A stretch of 7,323 nt of DNA from Candidatus Aenigmatarchaeota archaeon (lineage in GTDB: Archaea; Aenigmatarchaeota; Aenigmatarchaeia; JACPZZ01): assembly GCA_016202795.1 (NCBI GenBank), contig JACQNY010000097.1, positions 1 through 7,323 on the forward strand, in the 5' to 3' direction. Both the position numbers and the translations under genes were made by a program. The first letter of the stretch is position 1, and every line of letters starts with the position of its first letter. Below are positions 1-5,454 of the stretch, piece after piece. The notes below the pieces were generated by a model. The model worked only from the letters and a program-made list of their open reading frames with translations. It ran no database searches and was not told where the DNA came from.

Positions 1-520
1 AACGTACGGCGTGTGCAACGGCTTCCAGATACTTGTAAAAATGAACGCATTCGGGGAAGGCGAAAAACGCGACGTGACATTGACCAACAACGATGCCGGA
101 TTTTTTTACAATGGCTGGGTCAATTTGAAAGTTGATTCAAATTCACGTTGCATTTTCACAAAAGGCCTGGGCGATCTGTACCTTCCGGTCAGGCACGGCG
201 AGGGTAAATTCGTGACTGCGAACGACGAAGCGTTGGAAAGATTACGCTCTAACGGACAGGTTGTTATGCGATACGTTGACAGCCGCGGGAATGTTGCCAC
301 AAAGTTTCCGGAAAATCCCAACGGTTCAGTTGATGGAATCGCAGGAATATGCGACAAAACAGGAAGAATATTCGGAACCATGCCGCATTTTGAGGCTTTC
401 AGCCACATGACAAACCACCCGCAATACAGCAGGTTAAAAAGAATCAGAGGCGCTGATGTTGATTATATGGAGCCGGACGGAATAAAATTATTTAGGAATG
501 CGGTTGCGTATTTTTCCTGA
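1..520 (+). CDS. purQ: PurQ, glutaminase subunit of phosphoribosylformylglycinamidine synthase (5'-truncated by window)
   Basis: This is the C-terminal part of the glutamine amidotransferase that supplies ammonia to PurL in the fourth step of purine synthesis (FGAR to FGAM), in the cytoplasm. The frame is open from base 2 and reads T-Y-G-V-C-N-G-F-Q-I-L; the Cys at 14-16 is the class I amidotransferase nucleophile in the family motif G-x-C-N-G-F/x-Q. The other two triad members are seen in M-P-H-F-E (the family usually has MPHPE), His and Glu two residues apart. The tail, with T-N-H-P, D-G-I-K-L-F-R-N-A-V, matches the PurQ C-terminus. About 172 residues are visible; the family is usually about 220-270, so roughly 80-90 N-terminal residues lie upstream. 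The GTG at 11 is the Val before the nucleophile, not a start. The gene converges on aspS with only 9 bp between the stop codons. The C-terminal glutaminase domain of a fused PurL cannot be excluded from this fragment. Confidence 0.93.
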   Translation, partial: TYGVCNGFQILVKMNAFGEGEKRDVTLTNNDAGFFYNGWVNLKVDSNSRCIFTKGLGDLYLPVRHGEGKFVTANDEALERLRSNGQVVMRYVDSRGNVATKFPENPNGSVDGIAGICDKTGRIFGTMPHFEAFSHMTNHPQYSRLKRIRGADVDYMEPDGIKLFRNAVAYFS

Positions 521-529
521 AATTAAATA

Positions 530-1840
530 CTATGGCACCAGTCTCTCAGGATCTCTTGGGAACAACACGGTTTCACGAACATTCTCGATGCCAGCGATTT
601 GTTTTGTTAATCGTTCTATCCCTATAGAGAACCCGCCGTGCGGCGGTATCCCGAATTTAAAGAACTTCGTAAACCATTCCAAGCTTGCTGCGTCGAGCTT
701 CTTTTCCTTTATGTTTTTCATCAATTGGTCGTACCTGTGTTCGCGCTGTCCGCCCGAAGACATTTCGATCTCGCGGTAATACAAATCAACGCTGCGCGCG
801 AATTCCGTTTCATTGTCGCGCATCACGTAGAAAGGTTTAATCGCGAAAGGTATTTTGTTGACAAAGAAAAATTCGGAACCGAACTTTTCCATCACGTATT
901 TTGCCAGCAGTTTTTCGGATTCTGTGTCCAAATCGTCGCCGTGCTTCAATTTTTTGCCCAGCGACTCCAAAATATCGTATATCTCCGGGAACTCCAGTAT
1001 CGGGAATTGCGGCTTCGGTACACTGATCCTAACGCCCAAAATCTCCAGCTCGTTTTTGGCGTTCTCGGACAGTTTTTTGAAAATATGAACTATCACCGAT
1101 TCTTCGAGTCTTATCACGTCGTACTCGTCCTCTATAAAACCTATTTCCGCAACGCACGTACGATGCTCGCACAAATGCTTTTGTGTGTGGCTTAATTCAG
1201 CGCGCCAGCTCGGCCCGATTTCATAAACTTTGTCCAGGCCGCCGGCTATCGTTAACTGGCGGTGCAATTGAGGATCTTGCCGCAAAAACGCCTGCCTGTT
1301 AAAATAAACGACCGGGAAAACTTCCGAACCGCTTTCCGCAGGGTTACCCATTATTGAAGGTGTAAAAGTATGGATGAAACCTTTGCTTTGAAAAAAATCA
1401 TGGAAAGCGTTGACAATTTGTGATTGCAAACGAAATATCGCCGCGTTTTTGGTGTTACGCAAATCAAGCGGACGCCAGTCCAACCTTGTATCGAGATGCG
1501 ATTTTGTCTTGTCTGTTATGTCTGTCGGGAAATTTGTATCCGAAGCCGCGATTATTTCGACGGCTTTCGGCATCAGCTCGCGGCCGCCAGAAGCCTTTTC
1601 GTTTTTTTTGACCAGCGCGCGGACTTTTACCGCAAATTCGCGCGACAGCGAATCGATTGTTTTCGCTGTAACTTCATCTATCGCTCCCTTCTTTACAACC
1701 ATTTGTATTGTGCCGCTCATGTCGCGTATTGTCACGAATTTCAAACTGCCCAAGTCGCGGATTGATTCTATCCAGCCGCACACGTCAACCGTTTTGCCGT
1801 CCATTGATCCGTTAATTTCCCCGACGTAAAATCTGTCCAT
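530..1840 (-). CDS. aspS: Aspartyl-tRNA synthetase, archaeal type (AspRS)
   Basis: Class IIb synthetase that attaches aspartate to tRNA-Asp, and possibly also tRNA-Asn if non-discriminating. From the ATG at 1840 it has 436 residues, the usual size for archaeal AspRS, without the bacterial GAD insertion. Residues 1-105 form the OB-fold anticodon domain (G-W-I-E-S-I-R-D-L-G, then F-V-T-I-R-D). The class II core follows: the motif 1 region near 155-165, the aspartate-site block Q-D-P-Q-L (188-192; S is usual in place of D189), motif 2 S-W-R-A-E with ATP-binding R213, S-G-G-Q-R-E-H-R, and motif 3 G-I-G-I-E-R with R410, ending F-P-R-D-P-E-R-L-V-P. The ATG at 1840 is chosen because it starts the family homology and follows a weak GGGAT ribosome site; an in-frame GTG at 1900 would add 20 low-quality residues. 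At the two positions associated in archaeal AspRS with tRNA-Asp/Asn discrimination (Trp or His near 26, Lys or Pro near 84-85) it carries Glu25 and Ser84, so specificity cannot be assigned. Confidence 0.95.
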   Translation of the reverse strand: MDRFYVGEINGSMDGKTVDVCGWIESIRDLGSLKFVTIRDMSGTIQMVVKKGAIDEVTAKTIDSLSREFAVKVRALVKKNEKASGGRELMPKAVEIIAASDTNFPTDITDKTKSHLDTRLDWRPLDLRNTKNAAIFRLQSQIVNAFHDFFQSKGFIHTFTPSIMGNPAESGSEVFPVVYFNRQAFLRQDPQLHRQLTIAGGLDKVYEIGPSWRAELSHTQKHLCEHRTCVAEIGFIEDEYDVIRLEESVIVHIFKKLSENAKNELEILGVRISVPKPQFPILEFPEIYDILESLGKKLKHGDDLDTESEKLLAKYVMEKFGSEFFFVNKIPFAIKPFYVMRDNETEFARSVDLYYREIEMSSGGQREHRYDQLMKNIKEKKLDAASLEWFTKFFKFGIPPHGGFSIGIERLTKQIAGIENVRETVLFPRDPERLVP

Positions 1841-1848
1841 ATCAAATC

Positions 1849-1930
1849 CCTTTTTGGAAAAAGGTCTTTGAGACAAAGGAAACCATTGGTTTCCTTGCAC
1901 AGTTTTGCTGTCGCAAAACTTGTGACCCCA
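1849..1930 (-). promoter_or_regulatory. Hairpin-rich 5' leader of aspS
   Basis: On the minus strand, between the presumed transcription start (about 1930) and the aspS ATG, four inverted repeats follow one another. (A) 1898-1924: AGTTTTGC / GCAAAACT with a GACA loop, extended by CAC/GTG across a bulged A. (B) 1876-1896: AAGGAAACC / GGTTTCCTT with a 3-nt loop. (C) 1866-1878: CTTTG / CAAAG, which overlaps the 3' arm of B so that B and C cannot form together. (D) 1849-1864: CCTTTTT / AAAAAGG, which would pair up the purine stretch just ahead of the start codon. The arms are seen directly in the sequence; a regulatory role (translation or attenuation control of aspS) is inferred. No known riboswitch class was recognised. 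Confidence 0.5.
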
Positions 1931-1950
1931 AAAACCTTTCCGATGTTTTC

Positions 1951-1958
1951 ATATAAAA
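1951..1958 (-). promoter_or_regulatory. TATA box for aspS
   Basis: The minus strand reads TTTTATAT, preceded by GG. This is a good archaeal TATA box. The usual spacing of about 25 nt would start the transcript near 1930, giving aspS a leader of about 90 nt that contains the hairpins. Confidence 0.5.
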
Positions 1959-1986
1959 CCGCATATCAAATCCCTTCGCAAACGCG

Positions 1987-2226
1987 TTACGCGTTAAACA
2001 GGAATATCCAAGTTATTATCCAAGTAAAAATATAAGGCATAATTATGTTGCCGGCAGGCCAGCCCTGTTTTTTATCCTTGAAAATTGTTTTCTGCGCGGC
2101 GTTCAAAGCGTAACCCGCGACTATACCGAGTACCAAACCAAGGTCGGTTCCCGCGCTTTTGGAGACAAACCCGGCCGCAAAGCCAACGACTAAACTGATT
2201 AAAACCGCTTTTTGCTCGTCTGTCAT
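1987..2226 (-). CDS. Small three-helix membrane protein, unknown function
   Basis: A 79-residue protein from the ATG at 2226. Three hydrophobic segments are visible, about residues 7-22, 29-44 and 60-77, with a charged loop between the second and third (K46-K53, K-T-I-F-K-D-K-K). The C-terminal part, G-W-P-A-G-N ... P-Y-I-F-T-W-I-I-T-W-I-F-L-F-N, resembles small conserved hypothetical membrane proteins of archaea, but no function is known to the annotator. An in-frame GTG at 2277 would add 17 residues of polar sequence; the ATG is preferred because M-T-D-E-Q-K directly precedes the first helix. It lies upstream of aspS on the same strand, but the 146-bp gap with its own TATA box argues against simple co-transcription. 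It is divergent from the GGGP synthase gene. A tandem ACGCGTT repeat (1982-1995) spans its TAA stop codon. Confidence 0.7.
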   Translation of the reverse strand: MTDEQKAVLISLVVGFAAGFVSKSAGTDLGLVLGIVAGYALNAAQKTIFKDKKQGWPAGNIIMPYIFTWIITWIFLFNA

Positions 2227-2283
2227 CGCAATATCAAAGAATACATCATTTTGTTCATTTATTAATGGTTGCAGCACGTATGC

Positions 2284-2316
2284 TTTTTAATAATATTTCC
2301 CACAACTATTGGTGAG
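2284..2316 (+). promoter_or_regulatory. Promoter and ribosome site of the GGGP synthase gene
   Basis: An AT block TTTTTAATAATA (2284-2295) lies in the 93-bp divergent spacer with the small membrane-protein gene and could serve as TATA box. GGTGAG at 2311-2316 sits 3 nt before the ATG at 2320 and is a good match to the archaeal anti-Shine-Dalgarno. It fixes that start rather than the earlier in-frame codon at 2269. Confidence 0.5.
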
Positions 2317-2319
2317 ACT

Positions 2320-3084
2320 ATGAAACCGGGAAAGGTTGAAAATTATATCAATGACAAGATCGAAAAAGAAGGCGCCTTACTGCTTACGCTGATAGACCCT
2401 GACAAAAACGTTCCTGACAAGCCTGATAAAATCGCAAGGCTTTCCGAGGAGTCGGGCGCTGACATAATTCTTGTGGGCGGGACAATAGGGGCGCAGGGCG
2501 AAATACTTGACAACACAGTGAAGCTGATAAAGGAGAATGTTTCGATTCCTGTTGTACTTTTTCCGGGAAATGTCGGGACGATAACAGAATACGCCGACGC
2601 GCTTTATTTCATGTACCTGATAAATTCCCGGGATAATTATTGGAGCTCAACCGCGCAGATACAAGGCGCCCCGGTTGCGAAGAAAGCCAATATCGAATGC
2701 ATTCCCACCGGTTATGTTATTCTGGAGCCGGGCATGGCTGTCGGATGGTTAACAAACGCCAACCTGGTTCCGAGATCAAGGCCTGACTTGGCAGCGGCTT
2801 CGGCGCTGGCAGGCGAGTACATGGGCGCGAGATTAATTGTCACAGATTCCGGGTCTGGCGCGCCAGACCCTGCGCCTGCCCAACTGGTTAAAGCCGTTAG
2901 CAGCGTTTTAACAATACCATATTTTTACGCCGGCGGCGTCCGCCAACCGGAACAGGCTGCTGAAATAATCCGCGCCGGAGCTGACGGCATCCATATCGGA
3001 ACAGCCTTCGAATTGAATGGAGATTCTGAAAAGATCAGGAAAATGTCCGCCGCAATCAAGCAGGCCGGGAAAGAGAAAGTCTAG
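2320..3084 (+). CDS. Geranylgeranylglyceryl-phosphate synthase (GGGP synthase)
   Basis: A TIM-barrel prenyltransferase that joins geranylgeranyl diphosphate to sn-glycerol-1-phosphate through the first ether bond of archaeal membrane lipids. It has 254 residues, within the family range (about 230-260). Visible family blocks in order: L-T-L-I-D-P-D-K at 22-29, I-L-V-G-G-T-I-G near 50-57, F-P-G-N-V-G, L-I-N-S-R-D-N-Y-W, I-P-T-G-Y-V-I-L-E-P-G, P-R-S-R-P-D-L-A-A-A-S-A-L-A-G-E-Y-M-G, and the C-terminal G-G-V-R ... A-G-A-D-G-I-H-I-G-T-A phosphate-binding region. Two conserved sites differ from the common form: E-A-G-S-G-A is D-S-G-S-G-A here, and the G-G-G-I-R strand is A-G-G-V-R. The start is fixed by GGTGAG. 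The partner enzyme for the next lipid step is encoded at 3671-4522 on the other strand. A bacterial PcrB-like relative is less likely in this context. Confidence 0.9.
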   Translation: MKPGKVENYINDKIEKEGALLLTLIDPDKNVPDKPDKIARLSEESGADIILVGGTIGAQGEILDNTVKLIKENVSIPVVLFPGNVGTITEYADALYFMYLINSRDNYWSSTAQIQGAPVAKKANIECIPTGYVILEPGMAVGWLTNANLVPRSRPDLAAASALAGEYMGARLIVTDSGSGAPDPAPAQLVKAVSSVLTIPYFYAGGVRQPEQAAEIIRAGADGIHIGTAFELNGDSEKIRKMSAAIKQAGKEKV

Positions 3085-3105
3085 GATCTTTCTTGTTCTT
3101 AAAAA

Positions 3106-3147
3106 GCTTAAATATAAACATTAACATCATATTAATGTGATATTAAC
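3106..3147 (+). promoter_or_regulatory. Leaderless promoter and candidate operator of the toxin-antitoxin operon
   Basis: GCTTAAATATAAAC at 3106-3119 contains a TATA box. Transcription would start near 3137, within about 10 nt of the ATG at 3148, so the mRNA is probably nearly leaderless, and no ribosome site is seen. TCATATTAATGTGA at 3127-3140 is a 14-bp near-palindrome with one mismatched pair. The octamer ATTAACAT flanks it as a direct repeat at 3120-3127 and 3142-3149. This is a plausible site for autorepression by a ribbon-helix-helix antitoxin, which is typical of type II systems; binding is inferred. Confidence 0.45.
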
Positions 3148-3393
3148 ATGGTGAAGGCTGTAGTTGATATAGATAAAGAGGCGAACAGGATATTGAATAT
3201 TCTGAAAGCGCAATACAGTCTTAAGGACAAATCCCAAGCTATAAACAAAATGGCTGAGGAATTCGGTAAATTTGCAGGTATCGAACCTGATGTTAGGCCT
3301 GATTATCTGAGGACATTAAAAAAAATACAGAAACAGAAGATTGTGAAAATAGGAACCGTGAGAGATTTCCGAAATAGGTATGGACTAGCGTAG
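3148..3393 (+). CDS. DUF2683-type antitoxin (ribbon-helix-helix-like)
   Basis: An 81-residue protein whose sequence pattern fits the archaeal DUF2683 family, which is commonly found as the first gene of RelE-type toxin-antitoxin pairs. The N-terminal part (V-K-A-V-V-D-I-D, then a helix N-R-I-L-N-I-L-K-A-Q-Y and K-D-K-S-Q-A-I-N-K-M-A-E-E-F) has the strand-helix-helix order of a ribbon-helix-helix DNA-binding dimer. The C-terminal part (R-P-D-Y-L-R-T-L-K-K-I ... I-G-T-V-R-D-F-R-N-R-Y-G) would be the toxin-binding tail. The expected role is to neutralise the toxin encoded 3 bp downstream and to repress the shared promoter. No ribosome site precedes the ATG, consistent with a leaderless message. 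The gene is visibly AT-richer than its neighbours. Family assignment is from memory of the pattern, not a search. Confidence 0.8.
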   Translation: MVKAVVDIDKEANRILNILKAQYSLKDKSQAINKMAEEFGKFAGIEPDVRPDYLRTLKKIQKQKIVKIGTVRDFRNRYGLA

Positions 3394-3396
3394 AAA

Positions 3397-3666
3397 ATGT
3401 ATACTCTCACAAACAGGCTAAATGTTGATGAGATTTTTAGGAAGCTGTCAAGGAAAAATCCAAAACAGCTTGAAATAATATCAAAGAAGGTTGAAGATAT
3501 CCTGCACGACCCTTACAGATTCAAGCCTTTAAGCGGGATAATGAAAGGTTTTAGGAGAGCCCATATTGACAAGAGCTATGTACTTACTTATTCCATAGAC
3601 GAGGAAAACAAAACCGTGATTTTAGAAGATTATGAGCATCACGACAAGATTTACAGAAAGAGATGA
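3397..3666 (+). CDS. RelE/ParE-superfamily toxin (probable mRNA interferase)
   Basis: An 89-residue protein with the fold order of RelE/YafQ-like toxins: an N-terminal helix pair (V-D-E-I-F-R-K-L-S-R-K-N-P-K-Q ... V-E-D-I-L), then D-P-Y-R-F-K-P-L-S-G-I-M-K-G-F-R-R-A-H-I-D-K-S-Y-V-L-T-Y-S-I-D strands, and the C-terminal Y-E-H-H-D-K-I-Y (79-86). R53, R54, H56, H81, H82, D83 and Y86 are the likely RNA-contacting or catalytic residues. RelE-type toxins cleave mRNA in the ribosome A site; ParE relatives hit gyrase instead, and the H-H-D-x-I-Y tail favours the RelE/YoeB side. It starts 3 bp after the antitoxin stop, so the pair is translationally linked. A T5 run (3667-3671) follows its stop, and the UbiA gene ends 4 bp later on the other strand. 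The reading frame looks intact. Confidence 0.82.
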   Translation: MYTLTNRLNVDEIFRKLSRKNPKQLEIISKKVEDILHDPYRFKPLSGIMKGFRRAHIDKSYVLTYSIDEENKTVILEDYEHHDKIYRKR

Positions 3667-3670
3667 TTTT

Positions 3671-4522
3671 TCAACCCAACAAGCTTCCCAAAGCCAGCGC
3701 GAGAACCGTTATTGCGCTGCCTGTTTTTATGTCCTTGGACACTTTGCCCGCCTTTGTCGTTGTCATGCGTACGGGTTGGATTATCGCGCCGGAAAATTTG
3801 TATATCGCCAACAAGATTACAAAAAGATAAGTATTGCCGTAAAATGCGCGCAGATAAATCAGGGATAACGAGCCTAGAACTATTGATATTGAAGCTACGA
3901 TCATGGTTTTTCTTTTGCCGTATTTTGCAGGCAGCGAGAAACGCCCTGCGATTGAATCGCCTTTGACATCTTCGATGCTTTTTATCAGCTCGCGGCCGAA
4001 AGTTATCGTTGCTGCCGCGATTGCAAGAAAAGCGGCCTTGTGCGTTTCACCGGTGATCATGCCTATCACAATGTAAGGCGAACCAATGACCAGGGACACT
4101 ATGGCGTTGCCTAAAACACCGAGCGATTTTGAAAACATGTCATAGAACGCAAGCGCCAACGAGCCGACTACCGACGCGATTAAAACCATCCTCGATATCT
4201 GGCTGGCAACGAAAACACATCCCGCGAACATGAGCAAGGAAAAAATAACGGCCTGTTTTTTTGTTACCATGCCCGACGGAATCGGGCGCGATGGCTTGTT
4301 TATCCTGTCTATTTTCAAGTCAACTACGTCGTTGAGCACATTGCCGCCGGCGCACATTAAAAAGACTACCAACGGACCCAGAAAAATTTCCTTTTGGTAA
4401 TTGCCGAAACCCGAAGGACCGGCCAGGAACAGGAAAATTATGGGAACGGTAACAGCCGACATAAAGCAGTTAAACGGCCTGATCAGGCTGAACAAACCTT
4501 TGACCAATTCCCGCGCCACCAC
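3671..4522 (-). CDS. UbiA-family prenyltransferase, probable digeranylgeranylglyceryl-phosphate synthase
   Basis: An integral membrane prenyltransferase of 283 residues with about eight or nine hydrophobic helices. It carries both catalytic Asp motifs: N64-D65-x-x-D68-x-x-x-D72 followed by R-I-N-K-P-S-R-P-I-P-S-G, and I-E184-D185-V-K-G-D189 after F-G-R-E-L-I-K. These bind the Mg-diphosphate of geranylgeranyl diphosphate. In archaea such proteins add the second geranylgeranyl chain to GGGP, the step after GGGP synthase, whose gene lies at 2320-3084. The start is GTG at 4522, or the next GTG at 4519, with a GGTG ribosome site (4525-4528) just upstream. It follows rnhB by 36 bp on the same strand with no clear separate promoter, so the two are probably co-transcribed. 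Other UbiA enzymes (menaquinone or heme pathways) are possible, but the Asp-motif sequence and lipid-gene context favour DGGGP synthase. Confidence 0.88.
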   Translation of the reverse strand: MVARELVKGLFSLIRPFNCFMSAVTVPIIFLFLAGPSGFGNYQKEIFLGPLVVFLMCAGGNVLNDVVDLKIDRINKPSRPIPSGMVTKKQAVIFSLLMFAGCVFVASQISRMVLIASVVGSLALAFYDMFSKSLGVLGNAIVSLVIGSPYIVIGMITGETHKAAFLAIAAATITFGRELIKSIEDVKGDSIAGRFSLPAKYGKRKTMIVASISIVLGSLSLIYLRAFYGNTYLFVILLAIYKFSGAIIQPVRMTTTKAGKVSKDIKTGSAITVLALALGSLLG

Positions 4523-4558
4523 AACACCAAATAATTATTATCCGTGCGCTTCTTTAAC

Positions 4559-5230
4559 TTATCCGAGGAATTTTTTCAGGTCCTTCTGCAATTTTTTGCC
4601 TTTTAAAACAGAGATGGTGTCCCAACTATGCCGGACGATATCCGGCAATTTACCAACTTCGAGGCTATTCTTCAGCCATTCAACGCATTTCGGATCTGAA
4701 GGATAGCCTGTTCCGAAGTCGCCGTGCTTCTCTTTCAGCTTTTCTATTGCACTGTCCCTTGTTACTTTAGCGATTACAGAAGCGGCGGAGCATTCTACGT
4801 ACTTGGAATCAGCGTAATGTTCGGCGATTATTTCCAAACTGTCGCGCTTGATTAAAGCGGACAGCATCAGGCGAAATTTCGGCAAGTTCGGATCAGGAGC
4901 GTCGATAATTACACGGCCTACACGCATCTTCTCAAATGATTTATTGATTATCTCCAGAAATTTCATTACTTCAAGGCGATTCAAGTTCGTTCCGTCGCCG
5001 CGGCCAATGTCGATGTCCCAAGGCTGGAGTTTTTCTATGATAACGGCCTTGGCAAACTTTTCGATTCCGCCGCGCATCTTTTCACGCTGGGAAGGCGAAA
5101 GCATTTTTGAATCCTTGACGCCGAGTTCCTTCAGTTTAGGCAAATCATTTTCATCGAAGACCGCGCCACATACTACTAAAGGACCGAGTACTGCGCCTCT
5201 ACCAGCTTCATCAATACCTAAAGTCAACAT
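4559..5230 (-). CDS. rnhB: Ribonuclease HII
   Basis: Cytoplasmic endonuclease that cuts the RNA strand of RNA-DNA hybrids and removes single misincorporated ribonucleotides. It has 223 residues from the ATG at 5230, normal for archaeal RNase HII. The four metal-binding carboxylates are present: D7 and E8 in G-I-D-E-A-G-R-G, D110 in V-I-I-D-A-P, and D141 in H-Y-A-D-S-K-Y followed by S-A-A-S-V-I-A-K-V-T-R-D. The G-T-G-Y-P-S-D-P block and R-H-S-W-D-T near the C-terminus are also family features. An in-frame TTG at 5239 would add three residues, but the ATG fits the family N-terminus. A TATA box about 25 bp upstream makes the ATG itself the likely transcription start (leaderless). It is first in a two-gene unit with the UbiA-type gene and divergent from the initiator tRNA. 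Confidence 0.95.
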   Translation of the reverse strand: MLTLGIDEAGRGAVLGPLVVCGAVFDENDLPKLKELGVKDSKMLSPSQREKMRGGIEKFAKAVIIEKLQPWDIDIGRGDGTNLNRLEVMKFLEIINKSFEKMRVGRVIIDAPDPNLPKFRLMLSALIKRDSLEIIAEHYADSKYVECSAASVIAKVTRDSAIEKLKEKHGDFGTGYPSDPKCVEWLKNSLEVGKLPDIVRHSWDTISVLKGKKLQKDLKKFLG

Positions 5231-5249
5231 TTCGACCAACGATAATTTG

Positions 5250-5259
5250 TTTATTTAAG
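5250..5259 (-). promoter_or_regulatory. TATA box of rnhB, possibly shared with the divergent tRNA gene
   Basis: The minus strand reads CTTAAATAAA, centred about 25 bp from the rnhB ATG, which implies a leaderless mRNA. The plus-strand reading TTTATTTAAG could also serve the tRNA, starting its transcript near 5280. It resembles the toxin-antitoxin promoter, both containing GCTTAAATA. Confidence 0.5.
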
Positions 5260-5302
5260 CTATAACAAGCCTATTAAAATAGAACTCCAGTTAGCGAGGT
5301 AG

Positions 5303-5332
5303 TAATTTGAAATGCGATTTCAAGTTCCTTAT
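5303..5332 (+). other. Non-canonical tRNA intron in the D stem (between positions 10 and 11)
   Basis: Thirty nucleotides interrupt the D stem. They fold into a 10-bp hairpin, 5304-5313 with 5317-5326, loop GCG, one G-T pair. Next to it, exon bases GAGG (5296-5299) pair with CCTT (5327-5330), leaving bulges TAGT (5300-5303) and ATA (5331-5333): a relaxed bulge-helix-bulge substrate for the archaeal splicing endonuclease. Cutting after G5302 and T5332 restores a perfect GAGC/GCTC D stem. The exact junction is inferred from tRNA structure. Confidence 0.8.
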
Positions 5333-5361
5333 AGCAGCCTGGAGTGCTCGTCGGGCTCATA

Positions 5362-5454
5362 CAAGCCTCTTCTTTTTAAAAAAAGAAGACCCTTGAGGGA
5401 GAAGAAAAATAAACGGCCTTGAGGGAAAGAAACCAAAAATTTCTGCTTAGAGAG
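5362..5454 (+). other. Canonical tRNA intron at position 37/38
   Basis: A 93-nt intron one base after the anticodon. A bulge-helix-bulge is visible: anticodon stem, bulge AGA (5453-5455), helix CTC (5356-5358) with GAG (5450-5452) plus an A-A mismatch, bulge TAC (5360-5362), then AAGC (5363-5366) with GCTT (5445-5448). Inside are a perfect 10-bp palindrome (5368-5377 with 5380-5389) and the decamer CCTTGAGGGA twice (5391-5400, 5417-5426). No C/D box signature was seen. Confidence 0.88.

Larger units (their letters stand above)
1838..1976 (-). repeat. 15-bp direct repeat bracketing the aspS leader and promoter
   Basis: The 15 bases CATATCAAATCCCTT occur at 1838-1852 and again at 1962-1976, 124 bp apart. 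On the coding strand both copies read AAGGGATTTGATATG, that is, the aspS ribosome site plus start codon. The upstream copy opens a 40-codon ORF ending in a TGA one base before the aspS ATG, but it lies upstream of the predicted transcription start and so is probably not translated. The repeat suggests a local duplication or insertion of the 5' region of aspS. Confidence 0.7.

Noticed and set aside
1410..1829. Long plus-strand frames opposite aspS
   Set aside because: They are antisense shadows of the conserved AspRS frame, low in complexity and without start signals.
1841..1900. In-frame GTG start giving AspRS 20 extra residues
   Set aside because: The added residues match nothing in the family, the codons lie in the hairpin leader, and the ATG at 1840 starts the homology.
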